From contig CAJTPK010000031.1 of assembly GCA_910578075.1 (NCBI GenBank), positions 1 through 33,914 of the forward strand: a DNA stretch of 33,914 nucleotides, read 5' to 3'. Both the position numbers and the translations under genes were made by a program. Positions 9,118 to 16,502 of the stretch are shown here, piece after piece. Origin of the DNA: an uncultured Muribaculaceae bacterium (GTDB lineage Bacteria > Bacteroidota > Bacteroidia > Bacteroidales > Muribaculaceae). The notes beneath the pieces are model-generated. The model ran no database searches. It was not told the origin of the DNA and saw nothing but the letters and a program-made list of their open reading frames with translations. Each line of letters opens with the position of its first letter. The first letter of the stretch is position 1.

Positions 9118-9666
9118 ATGAAAAAATATAAGATAGCAGTATCGGCGATTCTTATCGCCGGATCGTCAATGGCATTTACCTCATGTATCGGGTCTTTTGC
9201 AATGACCAACAGGGTTCTGTCGTGGAATAAGCAAGTCGGAAATAAGTTTGTCAATGAGCTTGTGTTCTTTGCATTCTGGATTCTTCCGGTATATGAGGTT
9301 ACAAGTATCGCGGATCTATTGGTGATAAATGCCATAGAATTCTGGAGCGGCACAAATCCCATGACAGCTTCTACCAAGGTTGTTGATACGGATCATGGCA
9401 GATATACCATAGACTGCGATGGAAAAGGGTATATAGTCACTCTTGCCTCGACCGGAGAGCAGACTCGCCTTGAATTTATTGAAGACACGCAGAGCTGGGC
9501 ATTCGAGAATGCAGAAGGGGAGATGGTGCCTTTTATGACGTTTGTGGACGATAGTCATGTGAGGATGATCAAGCCGGATGGCGACTTCATGCTTGTTGAC
9601 CTTAACGAGCAGGGTGTGATGGCATATGCGGCACAGGGAGGAATGATGCCGATGGCAAAAAGATAA
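9118..9666 (+). CDS. DUF3332-type lipoprotein
   Basis: A 182-aa protein with a lipoprotein signal peptide: MKKYK, hydrophobic stretch, then lipobox FTSC with Cys at about 22. The mature N-terminus (IGSFAMTNRVLSWNKQVGNKFVNELVFFAFWILPVYEV) followed by LLVINAIEFWSGTNP is characteristic of DUF3332 proteins as I recall them. Two moderately hydrophobic stretches occur in this part, and the rest is soluble. Function is unknown. It stands alone between umuC and the YtxH operon. Confidence 0.75.
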   Translation: MKKYKIAVSAILIAGSSMAFTSCIGSFAMTNRVLSWNKQVGNKFVNELVFFAFWILPVYEVTSIADLLVINAIEFWSGTNPMTASTKVVDTDHGRYTIDCDGKGYIVTLASTGEQTRLEFIEDTQSWAFENAEGEMVPFMTFVDDSHVRMIKPDGDFMLVDLNEQGVMAYAAQGGMMPMAKR

Positions 9667-9711
9667 AAAAGTTTCATTTTCTGTCATCAAAAAGTGCCCT
9701 TCAGTTGTTAA

Positions 9712-9719
9712 TATATTTG
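9712..9719 (+). promoter_or_regulatory. Probable -7 box (TATATTTG) for the YtxH operon
   Basis: TATATTTG matches TAnnTTTG and lies 44 bases before the first ytxH start codon, with an A/T-rich leader between. No clear -33 TTTG is seen at the expected spacing. Confidence 0.45.
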
Positions 9720-9763
9720 AATGGCATTGAAATAAATTAAAATATTAATTAAAATTATAGATT

Positions 9764-9967
9764 ATGAAACCATTACATGTAATTCTGGCAGTTATAGGCG
9801 GTGCCGTTGCGGGCGCTGCAGTAGGTCTTCTTGTGGCTCCCGAGAAAGGTGAGAACACACGTAGCCGTATCCTGAAGCTTCTTAAGGAAAAGGGTATCAC
9901 CCTGAAGAAGGATAAAATGGAGGAGCTCGTGGATGAGATCGAGGAGCAGATCCAGAAGAATATCTGA
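9764..9967 (+). CDS. YtxH-domain small membrane protein 1
   Basis: This 67-aa protein has one N-terminal transmembrane helix (VILAVIGGAVAGAAVGLLVAP), immediately followed by the YtxH signature PEKGENTRSRI and a charged amphipathic tail ending DEIEEQIQKN. YtxH-domain proteins are small envelope proteins often linked to stress; the molecular role is unknown. It is the first gene of a four-gene run with short gaps and is closely similar to the next gene, so the pair is probably a tandem duplication. Confidence 0.8.
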   Translation: MKPLHVILAVIGGAVAGAAVGLLVAPEKGENTRSRILKLLKEKGITLKKDKMEELVDEIEEQIQKNI

Positions 9968-9993
9968 TAACCGTAAATAAAAAGTAAACACAT

Positions 9994-10188
9994 ATGAGAG
10001 CATTGACATTAATCTCTGCCTTTGTCGGAGGCGCTATCGTAGGCTGCGGCGCAGCATTGCTTTTCGCTCCTGAGAAAGGATCGGACGTAAGAAACAAGAT
10101 CTGTGATCTCCTTAAAAGAAAGGGCATAAAGATCAGCGATCAGGAAGTGGATGCCCTTGTGGCTGAACTTGCCGGCGCCGAGGATTAA
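9994..10188 (+). CDS. YtxH-domain small membrane protein 2
   Basis: A 64-aa paralogue of the preceding protein. It has one transmembrane helix (LISAFVGGAIVGCGAALLFAP), then PEKGSDVRNKI, then a charged tail with KRKGIKISDQEVDALVAEL. Both proteins share the order membrane helix, APEKG, R-x-I-x-x-LLK-x-KGI. The gap from the first copy is 26 bp and to the holin-like gene 22 bp, indicating co-transcription. Confidence 0.8.
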   Translation: MRALTLISAFVGGAIVGCGAALLFAPEKGSDVRNKICDLLKRKGIKISDQEVDALVAELAGAED

Positions 10189-10210
10189 ACCGTAGCGTTT
10201 TAGACAAGAC

Positions 10211-10555
10211 ATGAAAGATAAATTGACAGATGAGATAAAAGATCTCTTCACCCAAGGAAGAGACTGGGTTAAGCTTGAGATAGAATACGCCAAGCTTACG
10301 GTAGCAGAGAAGTTCACGTTGCTGTTATCAGCGATGATCATAGGCGCTGTTTGCCTTCTGATGGGTATGGTGGTGCTTATTCTGCTGGCGTTCTCGCTTG
10401 TGGAGGTGTTCTCGACATTCCTGGCTCCATGGCTTGCTTATCTTACGGTGGCAGGTATCATCTGTCTGCTGATCCTTCTTCTCTATATTTTCCGCAATCC
10501 GATATTGCTCAATCCAATAGCTCGTTTTATTACGCGGCTTTTCATCAATAAATAA
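10211..10555 (+). CDS. Phage-holin-superfamily-like membrane protein (DUF1469 type)
   Basis: A 114-aa protein. An amphipathic N-terminal segment (about 1-40, TQGRDWVKLEIEYAKLTVAEK) precedes two strong transmembrane helices (about 42-65 and 75-97) and a short basic tail. This layout matches the holin-X/DUF1469 family commonly found beside YtxH genes. Despite the family name there is no phage context here. A structural or stress role in the inner membrane is likelier. It is part of the ytxH operon. Confidence 0.7.
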   Translation: MKDKLTDEIKDLFTQGRDWVKLEIEYAKLTVAEKFTLLLSAMIIGAVCLLMGMVVLILLAFSLVEVFSTFLAPWLAYLTVAGIICLLILLLYIFRNPILLNPIARFITRLFINK

Positions 10556-10578
10556 TTATCTGATATCAACATCTGCAT

Positions 10579-10914
10579 ATGACAAAAGATTTGGTTCCTA
10601 TAAATGATAAACATGAGGAGGCACCCCATAATTCTGAGGAATTCAAGGGATATTCCATCGAGGAGCTTCGATATCAGCGGGCTTTGATTGCGTTGCGGAA
10701 GGAATTCTGCAAATCTAAGATGGTGCATAATGCCAACAGGATACGTAAAAAAGGATTCTTCGGACGTAACGGCACTACTTCAAGAGTTGCGCATGTAGGC
10801 ACGCTGGCTTCTAAAATCATGTCCGGATTGGGTTATCTGGATTATGTGATGATAGGCATGTCGGTTTTCGGGACAGGAAGGAAAATTTTTAAATTCTTTC
10901 GTGGAAAAAAATAA
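10579..10914 (+). CDS. Conserved small basic protein of the YtxH operon, function unknown
   Basis: This 111-aa protein is rich in Arg/Lys. The N-terminal half is charged (EEFKGYSIEELRYQRALIALRKEF). A basic middle (RIRKKGFFGRN) and a moderately hydrophobic segment (GLGYLDYVMIGMSVFGTG) come before a basic end. I do not recognise a domain. It sits 23 bp behind the holin-like gene and ends the operon. The Lys/Arg-rich tail after the hydrophobic stretch suggests membrane association. Confidence 0.65.
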   Translation: MTKDLVPINDKHEEAPHNSEEFKGYSIEELRYQRALIALRKEFCKSKMVHNANRIRKKGFFGRNGTTSRVAHVGTLASKIMSGLGYLDYVMIGMSVFGTGRKIFKFFRGKK

Positions 10915-10924
10915 TACCTTTAAT

Positions 10925-10955
10925 TTTGAAATAAAGGAAAGTCTTGATAAATTTG
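10925..10955 (+). promoter_or_regulatory. Bacteroidetes-type promoter for prmA
   Basis: TTTG (10925-10928), 19 bases, then TAAATTTG (10948-10955) matches the consensus in sequence and spacing. Transcription would start inside the adjoining palindrome, placing a stable hairpin at or near the 5' end of the prmA mRNA. Confidence 0.65.
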
Positions 10956-10981
10956 CGGTTCAGAATTTCTGAACCGCAAAT
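10951..10981. repeat. Perfect 13-bp inverted repeat overlapping the prmA promoter
   Basis: ATTTGCGGTTCAG (10951-10963), a five-base loop, then the exact reverse complement (10969-10981). It could be the terminator of the ytxH operon, although no T-run follows on the plus strand. It could also be a 5' hairpin of prmA or an operator overlapping the -7 box. Confidence 0.7.
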
Positions 10982-11012
10982 CATATATATAATTCTAACA
11001 GACTCCTGAATA

Positions 11013-11858
11013 ATGAACGATTATATTTCAGTGCGCGTAGACGCAACCCCTTGCTCGGAAGATATAACAGACCTTGCGGCTGCATTCTTGGCTGATGCCG
11101 GTTTTGAGAGTTTCGAACCCGATGCCGAGGGACTCACTGCGTATATACGCGCTACGAATGATGATGCATGCGGCATTGCCCGCGAAGCTCTTGAGGATTT
11201 CCCCATTCCTGCGGATTTCAAGATCACATCTGAGTTTATAAAAGGGGAGGACTGGAATGCGGAATGGGAGAAGAATTATTTTAAGCCTATTGTAATAGGC
11301 GATAAGGTGGCGGTGCATTCCACTTTCCATACTGATGTGCCGCAGGCTGAATATGATATTGTGATAGATCCCAAGATGGCTTTCGGAACCGGACACCATG
11401 ACACGACGTCGCAGATGATGCGTCTGATTCTGGAATTACCGCTTGAGGGCAAGGATGTAATCGACATGGGTACGGGGACGGGTATCCTTGCAATACTTGC
11501 GAAGAAACGTGGAGCCAATTCCGTTACAGGTATTGAAATAGATGAACCGGCGTATCTCAACGCCGTAGAGCATGCCGCTCTTAACGGAGTGTCGCTGAAC
11601 CTGGTTCATGGAGATGCTTCGGCGCTTGAAACTCTGGAGCCGGCTGATTTCCTTTTTGCAAATATAAACCGTAATATAATACTTGCGGATATCGACAAAT
11701 ACAGCCAGGCGTTGAAATCTGCGGCAGAAGTGCTTCTCAGCGGCTTCTATGAGCAGGATGTGGAGATGATCGAGGCTGAATGTCAGAAATATGGACTCAA
11801 AGAGGCGGAAAGACTCGTATCTGACTCCGGATGGACAGCCCTGAGGCTGACGAAATGA
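11013..11858 (+). CDS. prmA: Ribosomal protein L11 methyltransferase PrmA
   Basis: This 281-aa class I SAM-dependent methyltransferase has an N-terminal substrate-recognition domain (about 1-100) containing WNAEWEKNYFKPI. The conserved PrmA segment AFGTGHHDTT follows, then SAM motif I VIDMGTGTGILAI starting near 149. The acidic motif II is GIEID and the active-site loop is FANINRNII. PrmA trimethylates ribosomal protein L11. Length and motif order match the family well. It is monocistronic by context. Confidence 0.92.
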   Translation: MNDYISVRVDATPCSEDITDLAAAFLADAGFESFEPDAEGLTAYIRATNDDACGIAREALEDFPIPADFKITSEFIKGEDWNAEWEKNYFKPIVIGDKVAVHSTFHTDVPQAEYDIVIDPKMAFGTGHHDTTSQMMRLILELPLEGKDVIDMGTGTGILAILAKKRGANSVTGIEIDEPAYLNAVEHAALNGVSLNLVHGDASALETLEPADFLFANINRNIILADIDKYSQALKSAAEVLLSGFYEQDVEMIEAECQKYGLKEAERLVSDSGWTALRLTK

Positions 11859-11902
11859 TACTGATTTTCGGCAGAATTATTGTGTGGTTAACAACTTTTA
11901 AT

Positions 11903-11933
11903 GTTAAAAACAATCAAATGATTTGTTTTTAAC
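11903..11933. promoter_or_regulatory. 31-bp palindrome overlapping the sigma-factor promoter
   Basis: Arms GTTAAAAACAA (11903-11913) and TTGTTTTTAAC (11923-11933) are exact reverse complements around a nine-base core. The right arm covers the -33 TTTG of the downstream promoter, so a repressor or activator site is likely. A weak terminator for prmA is the alternative. Confidence 0.55.
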
Positions 11934-11953
11934 ACGTTTCCGCCTTATCTTTG
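11922..11953 (+). promoter_or_regulatory. Bacteroidetes-type promoter for the ECF sigma factor gene
   Basis: TTTG (11922-11925), 20 bases, then TATCTTTG (11946-11953) is a full consensus match. The leader to the ATG at 12034 is about 75 bases. Confidence 0.75.
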
Positions 11954-12033
11954 CAATCGAATTAGTGAGTGAAGTGAGTGGCGCTAAATACATCGCCTAT
12001 CGAGAAATTGTACTTAACCAACCAGCATCATAA

Positions 12034-12624
12034 ATGGCAAATTTTTCAGGCATGACCGACGAACAGTTGGTAAAGGCTTACGCATCAGGATGTAATGAGG
12101 CGTTTGATGTTCTGCTTAAAAGTCATCAGGACCGGATTTTCAATTATATCCTGCGTATAATAAAAAACGAGGATATTGCAAATGACATATTTCAGGAGAC
12201 ATTCGTAAAAGCCATCCAGACAATACGTCAGGGAAGATACACGGAAAATGGAAAATTTCCCGCGTGGATCTCGCGTATAGCACATAATCTTATCATCGAC
12301 TATTACCGTCAGGAGAAATCAGAAAATCTTCAGAGTGCAGATCTCGAAGATGTGGATATCCTCAACAGAAAGGAATTATGCGAGGATACGATAGAAGATA
12401 TGATTATTTCAGAGCAGATACGCGATGATGTGAAATATCTGATCGAGGAACTTCCTGCGTTGCAGCGCGAAGTGCTTATCATGCGCTATTACCAAGGGTT
12501 GAGCTTCAAGGAGATCGCGGAGGTTACCGGTGTAAGTATCAATACTGCCCTCGGACGCATGAGATATGCGATCCTGAATCTGCGGCGCATAGCATCGGAG
12601 AAGGATATAATTCTTACTTTGTGA
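12034..12624 (+). CDS. ECF-type RNA polymerase sigma factor
   Basis: This 196-aa protein has region 2 (about 25-95: FDVLLKSHQDRIFNYILRIIKNEDIANDIFQETFVKAI...FPAWISRIAHNLIIDYYR) and region 4 (about 135-185: LPALQREVLIMRYYQGLSFKEIAEVTGVSINTALGRM), the latter containing the helix-turn-helix. Region 3 is absent, as expected for ECF sigma factors. No classical anti-sigma factor with a membrane segment follows. Instead a 50-residue ORF lies 71 bp downstream. A palindrome over its promoter suggests regulation by a DNA-binding protein. Confidence 0.88.
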   Translation: MANFSGMTDEQLVKAYASGCNEAFDVLLKSHQDRIFNYILRIIKNEDIANDIFQETFVKAIQTIRQGRYTENGKFPAWISRIAHNLIIDYYRQEKSENLQSADLEDVDILNRKELCEDTIEDMIISEQIRDDVKYLIEELPALQREVLIMRYYQGLSFKEIAEVTGVSINTALGRMRYAILNLRRIASEKDIILTL

Positions 12625-12695
12625 AAAACATTACGGACAGATAATAAAAGCGCGGGCCGGTGCGTTATATAAGTGAAATTTAAACCAGTTTGCCT

Positions 12696-12848
12696 ATGAC
12701 GCACGATTCCCACTTGACAACAGATGTGGATTACAAAGTGAATGTGATCCCGCAGCCGCGCAAAGCGACAATCAGTTTTTTACGTCAGTTTGCCCGCACA
12801 TATGCAGCCATACCCGGCACGGCATTCTCAGCGATGAGTGTCAATTGA
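12696..12848 (+). CDS. 50-residue small protein downstream of the sigma factor
   Basis: An ATG-to-TGA ORF encodes 50 aa. It contains the segment PQPRKATISFLRQFARTYAAIP and has no membrane segment. Codon usage resembles the neighbouring genes. It lies on the same strand 71 bp after the sigma gene and is followed by a terminator-like hairpin. From memory, similar short proteins with a PQPR...FLRQFAR core follow sigma-factor genes in other Bacteroidales; this needs a search. Function unknown; a sigma-factor-associated regulator is a possibility. Confidence 0.6.
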   Translation: MTHDSHLTTDVDYKVNVIPQPRKATISFLRQFARTYAAIPGTAFSAMSVN

Positions 12849-12860
12849 CGTTTTTTATTG

Positions 12861-12908
12861 AAAAAAGATAAAGAGAGCCTTGATTGATTCCGGGTTCTTT
12901 TTTCTTTT
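12861..12908 (+). terminator. Imperfect hairpin with T-rich tail
   Basis: An A/G-rich left arm ending GAGAGCC pairs imperfectly with GGGTTCTTTTTTC, followed by further T residues. It is placed directly behind the sigma factor / small ORF unit. Confidence 0.45.
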
Positions 12909-12973
12909 TATGTGCGTTTGTGTTATTGCTTTTGGTGTGTCTCGGGTAGGAGCTGATAGAAAACATGAACGTG

Positions 12974-13007
12974 TTGGCATAACTATGGATTTTTTTTTAT
13001 AAATTTG
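12974..13007 (+). promoter_or_regulatory. Probable promoter for glnS
   Basis: TAAATTTG at 13000-13007 matches the -7 consensus. A TTG at 12974-12976 lies 23 bases upstream, slightly longer than the usual spacing. The ATG of glnS is at 13037. Confidence 0.55.
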
Positions 13008-13036
13008 CGTTTTAAAAAGCTTCTTAAACAGAAACT

Positions 13037-14740
13037 ATGGAAGAAATCATAAAAGAGGAAGAGATTGCTGGAGAAGGCGGTCTTAATTTTATTGAGCAAG
13101 AGATAAAGGCCGATCTTGAGGCTGGTAAAAACGGAGGCAGACTTAACACCCGTTTCCCGCCAGAACCCAACGGCTATCTGCATATAGGTCACGCCAAAGC
13201 TTTCATCATGGATTTTGGTGCGGCAGAGAAGTTTGGCGGTACATGTAATCTCCGTTTTGATGACACGAACCCTCAGAAAGAGGATACGGAATATGTGGAG
13301 GCAATAAAGGAGGATATCCACTGGCTTGGATATGATTGGGAAGACCGTCTGTATTATGCAAGCGATTATTTTCCACAGCTCTACGATCTGGCAGTGCGCC
13401 TTATAAAGGAAGGGAAAGCATATGTGGATGAACAGAGCAGCGAGCAGATTGCAGCGCAGAAAGGCACACCTACTGTGCCTGGCACAAATAGCCCTTATCG
13501 CGATCGCCCGGTAGAGGAGAATCTCGAATTGTTTGAGAAAATGAATGCCGGAGAATTTGAGGAGGGTTCAATGGTGCTCCGCGCGAAAATTGACATGGCA
13601 AGCGATAATATGCATTTCCGTGACCCTATAATGTACCGTATCATCAAGACTCCTCATTGGCGCACAGGCGATAAGTGGAAGGTGTATCCGATGTATGACT
13701 TTGCGCACGGGCAGAGCGACTATTTCGAGGGAGTGACGCACTCTATATGCACTCTGGAATTTGTTCCGCATCGTCCGTTGTATGAATATTTTGTAAAGGA
13801 ACTCGCCGACGAGAGCTATTGCCCGCGTCAGATTGAATTCAACCGACTCAATCTGACTTACACGGTGATGAGCAAGCGTAAATTGCTGCAGCTCGTAAAA
13901 GAAGGACTCGTAAGCGGATGGGATGATCCTCGAATGCCGACTTTGCGCGGACTTCGCCGCAGAGGTTATACACCTTCTTCCATCAAAGATTTTGTAAAGC
14001 GCATAGGTTATACAAAATATGAAGCTCTCAATCATATAGAGCTTCTGGAGCATTCTGTGCGTGAAGATCTGAATAAGACAGCCACACGTGTGAGTGTGAT
14101 CCAAAATCCGGTGAAGCTTATTCTTACAAACTATCCTGAAGACAAAACCGAGATGATGGAGATGGACAATAATCCTGAGAATCCGTCGGAAGGAACTCAC
14201 CAGATGCCATTCAGCCGTGAGCTTTGGATAGAGCGTGAAGACTTTATGGAGAACCCTCCAAAGAAATTCTTCCGTCTCTCGCCGGATAAGGAGGTGCGTC
14301 TCAAAGGTGCTTATATCATAAAATGCACAGGTCTTAAGAAGAATGAGGAAGGAGAGATAGAGGAGATCTATGCAACATATGATCCTGAGACCCGCAGCGG
14401 CTTACCCGGCAGCGACCGTAAGGTCAAGGGTACGCTTCACTGGGTGTCAGTGCCGACAGCTACAACAGCAGAGATCCGCGACTACGACCGACTCTTCACA
14501 GTGGAGAATCCCAGTGCTGAAGAAGGAGATTTCCGCGATCTCTTAAATCCGGACTCTCTCAAAGTACGTGAAAACGCCAAGATAGAGCCTTGGCTTGCAG
14601 AACGTATCAAAGCCGGCGATCATTACCAGTTCCAGCGTCTTGGTTATTACGTAGTGGATAAAGACACCACAGCTGATCATCCTGTATTCAACAAGACAAT
14701 CGGCTTGAAAGACTCCTGGGCAAAAGAAATGAAGAAATAA
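13037..14740 (+). CDS. glnS: Glutaminyl-tRNA synthetase
   Basis: This 567-aa class I aminoacyl-tRNA synthetase has FPPEPNGYLHIGHAKAF with HIGH at 49-52. LRFDDTNPQKEDTEYV follows; the FDDTNP form is typical of GlnRS (GluRS usually has EDTD). The KMSKS equivalent is VMSKR at about 277-281. The C-terminal anticodon-binding beta-barrels are present (for example PEDKTEMMEMDNNPE). Length is close to the usual 550-580 aa. It charges tRNA-Gln with glutamine. It is a single-gene unit followed by a strong terminator. Confidence 0.95.
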   Translation: MEEIIKEEEIAGEGGLNFIEQEIKADLEAGKNGGRLNTRFPPEPNGYLHIGHAKAFIMDFGAAEKFGGTCNLRFDDTNPQKEDTEYVEAIKEDIHWLGYDWEDRLYYASDYFPQLYDLAVRLIKEGKAYVDEQSSEQIAAQKGTPTVPGTNSPYRDRPVEENLELFEKMNAGEFEEGSMVLRAKIDMASDNMHFRDPIMYRIIKTPHWRTGDKWKVYPMYDFAHGQSDYFEGVTHSICTLEFVPHRPLYEYFVKELADESYCPRQIEFNRLNLTYTVMSKRKLLQLVKEGLVSGWDDPRMPTLRGLRRRGYTPSSIKDFVKRIGYTKYEALNHIELLEHSVREDLNKTATRVSVIQNPVKLILTNYPEDKTEMMEMDNNPENPSEGTHQMPFSRELWIEREDFMENPPKKFFRLSPDKEVRLKGAYIIKCTGLKKNEEGEIEEIYATYDPETRSGLPGSDRKVKGTLHWVSVPTATTAEIRDYDRLFTVENPSAEEGDFRDLLNPDSLKVRENAKIEPWLAERIKAGDHYQFQRLGYYVVDKDTTADHPVFNKTIGLKDSWAKEMKK

Positions 14741-14765
14741 ACGGATATTTATCAATTAAAATGTT

Positions 14766-14799
14766 AAAAATGCGCTTTGGTATTGCAAAGCGCATTTTT
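14766..14799 (+). terminator. Rho-independent terminator of glnS
   Basis: AAAAATGCGCTTTG (14766-14779) and CAAAGCGCATTTTT (14786-14799) form a perfect 14-bp stem with a six-base loop, ending in a T-run, 26 bp after the glnS stop codon. Confidence 0.85.
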
Positions 14800-14844
14800 A
14801 ATTATTATATTTGCAGATGTTTTCATAAGAAAGCGGTATCTATC

Positions 14845-15245
14845 GGGGCTGACTGGCTTTGACAGCGTGTAGAAGCGGTAGGTAAGCATGCAGAGCTTTG
14901 GCGTTTAAGCTCTATAATCGCAAAAGCGTCGACCTATAATTGGCGAAAATAACAATTACGCTCTCGCTGCGTGATCTGAAGTACAGTAGGATCCCTTTAT
15001 TCGCCTCAAAGTGAGGTGAACGAGACATCTCCCCATTGCCCCGTTCCGAGACGTTTGGACAAGGAGGTGCAGAGAAATTCGGAAATAGGAATTGCGGAGT
15101 TCTGACGCGGTTCCGAGATCAAGGGACTAAGGATAAGATTGGCTGTCGTGGGCCTGTCTTATCACGAAAACCAATCCACAGACTAAGCATGTAGAAAGCC
15201 CATTGGTTCCACGTTTGGACGAGGGTTCAATCCCCTCCAGCTCCA
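14845..15245 (+). ncRNA. ssrA: tmRNA (transfer-messenger RNA), one-piece form
   Basis: The tRNA-like ends GGGGCT(GACTGGCTTTGACA...) and ...GGTTCAATCCCCTCCAGCTCCA pair as acceptor and T-arm; CCA is not encoded. The tag frame GGC GAA AAT AAC AAT TAC GCT CTC GCT GCG TGA (14942-14974) encodes GENNNYALAA, preceded in trans by alanine, and resembles known Bacteroides/Porphyromonas tags. tmRNA with SmpB rescues stalled ribosomes and tags the product for proteolysis. Its 3' end is a classical integration site, and here a decayed element follows directly. Confidence 0.95.
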
Positions 15246-15371
15246 CAAATATAAAGGATAAGGAAGGATATAAAAGGAAAGCTGAGGATATAAATAACAT
15301 ATCCTCAGCTTTTTATATTGGAATCAAAGGATATTGGAGGCTATCCAACGATATGCGTTTGGGTGGCATTT
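15241..15371 (+). repeat. Direct repeat copy A (attL-like), beginning in the ssrA 3' end
   Basis: About 85% identical by hand alignment to 18466-18596, with two single-base indels. Both begin CTCCACAAATATAA and end GTTTGGGTGGCATTT. This copy retains a perfect terminator hairpin. Confidence 0.8.
15278..15315 (+). terminator. Rho-independent terminator of ssrA
   Basis: AAAGCTGAGGATAT (15278-15291) and its reverse complement (15299-15312) form a 14-bp stem with a seven-base loop and end in a T-run. The second copy of the direct repeat (near 18500) has a mutated version of this stem. Confidence 0.85.
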
Positions 15372-15423
15372 CGAGGTGGCATTTGCTCTTATGGTGGCAA
15401 ATTAGGTGGCATAATAGGTGGCA
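15362..15423 (+). repeat. Five direct GGTGGCA repeats
   Basis: GGTGGCA occurs at 15362, 15375, 15393, 15405 and 15417 (start-to-start spacings 13, 18, 12 and 12). A sixth copy is at 18587 at the end of direct repeat B. Clustered short direct repeats beside an attachment site resemble arm-type binding sites for a tyrosine recombinase or its accessory factor. This is inference. Confidence 0.6.
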
Positions 15424-15484
15424 TATTGATGTGCTTTTTTGTTCCGCAATTTGGTATATGAGGAAGTGTATTTCGATAATGTTA

Positions 15485-15514
15485 AAGCGACCGGTCTTCA
15501 CAGATCGGTCGCTT
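15485..15514. repeat. GC-rich hairpin
   Basis: AAGCGACCGGTC (15485-15496) pairs with GATCGGTCGCTT (15503-15514), with one G-T wobble and a six-base loop. No long T-run follows. The interval from 15424 to 15637 otherwise shows only a repeated ACTTCCGG and no gene. Confidence 0.6.
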
Positions 15515-15637
15515 CGGTTTACTACAAATTCTCAGACTTACCTGTTTGATTCGTTATGCTGTCTTTGATGACTTCCGGATTTATTACTTCCGGTGATTGT
15601 CATTGTTGTTTCAAATATATTGCTGTTTCTAAAATAG

Positions 15638-16201
15638 TAGTGGTGCGATAAAAAATCTAACTACTGCGGTTAAAATATTAGTATTTAATCAAATACAAGA
15701 GAATATTGATTTTTTTGATTTGAAATTGATTTATTAGTCTTGTTGTTCATAGCATCAAGATTATGAACCAAGGTAAGTTTATATTCTCCCAAGTCATCGA
15801 GTTTATACCGCGCTATCAGTTAGATAAACTGGCAAAGCAATATAAAGGCGATTGGCATGCGAAGAATCTCAACAGCTACTCGCTCTGCTTCATCTGCTGT
15901 TTGGACAGGTGACCGGATGTGATTCGCTTCGCGATATTTGTCTTTGTTTGGCGGCTCACTCAATATACTCTATCACCCCGGTTTCCGCAAGACATTGAAT
16001 CACATATCTTTGTCGCGAGCTAACGAAAGCCGTGATTATCGTATATTTGAGGGACTCGGTTTCTATTTCATCGGATTGGTGCGACCAATGTATTCAAGGG
16101 TCAAACTCTCTGAGATAATCATAAATAATGTAATCTATGCGTTAGACTCCACGACCATATCGACCAGTATCTTAAACTAACGCGATTTTATCGTACCAGT
16201 A
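15638..16201 (+). mobile_element. Deleted IS4-family (DUF4372-type) insertion element with both ends
   Basis: The left end TAGTGGTGCGATAAAA (15638-15653) matches the reverse complement of the right end TTTTATCGTACCAGTA (16186-16201) at 14 of 16 positions. Between them lies the N-terminal third of a DUF4372-type IS4 transposase; the rest of the transposase is missing. At 564 bp it is therefore an internally deleted copy. A clear target duplication is not visible. Confidence 0.6.
15763..16184 (+). pseudogene. IS4-family transposase fragment (DUF4372 N-terminal domain)
   Basis: The 5' part encodes MNQGKFIFSQVIEFIPRYQL...KQYKGDWHAKNLN, typical of the DUF4372 N-terminal region. It is broken by a frameshift and a TGA at 15910-15912. 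The sequence continues in other frames as HLLFGQVTGCDSLRDI, then as HPGFRKTLNHISLSRANESRDYRIFEGL...NNVIYALDSTTIS, where the first catalytic Asp of the transposase would lie. It ends there, about 140 residues into a protein that is normally about 380-400 aa. It has at least two frameshifts and is non-functional. Confidence 0.8.
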
Positions 16202-16203
16202 GT

Positions 16204-16407
16204 AAGTTTGCCACATCAATGACAGGCCGCATTGTGGGTGGTATTGCCGGAGACGTCACCAATTTCGGTATGTTTGAGGGTATGAAGGAAGCTGAGAGTC
16301 AGTTTGTACATGGAGGGAAAGCCGCACCTACAGATGAAAATAGTAATTTTCTGCGTGAAGTACGCTATGTAGAACACGATGTCGACGCGGTGTGTGGATT
16401 TTCCTAA
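16204..16407 (+). pseudogene. Unrecognised ORF fragment downstream of the IS remnant
   Basis: An open stretch encodes KFATSMTGRIVGGIAGDV followed by TNFGMFEGMKEAESQFVHGG. An ATG lies at 16219, giving 62 aa. It begins just after the IS right end, so it may be the tail of a gene cut by the IS. It is glycine-rich at the start and soluble. I do not recognise the family. Confidence 0.35.
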
Positions 16408-16502
16408 TAGACTTGTCATATTTATAAGTTTTGTTGTTTATGTGTGAATTTAAATATCGTCGGGTGAATATGCTATTTAAGTTTAGCCTTGTGTGTCTTT
16501 TC

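Noticed and set aside
13568..14200. 210-codon open frame on the minus strand inside glnS
   Set aside because: It is antisense to conserved GlnRS sequence, resembles no domain, and reflects codon bias of glnS.
15362..15423. GGTGGCA repeats as a CRISPR array
   Set aside because: Repeats are only 7 bp, spacing is irregular and no cas genes are present.
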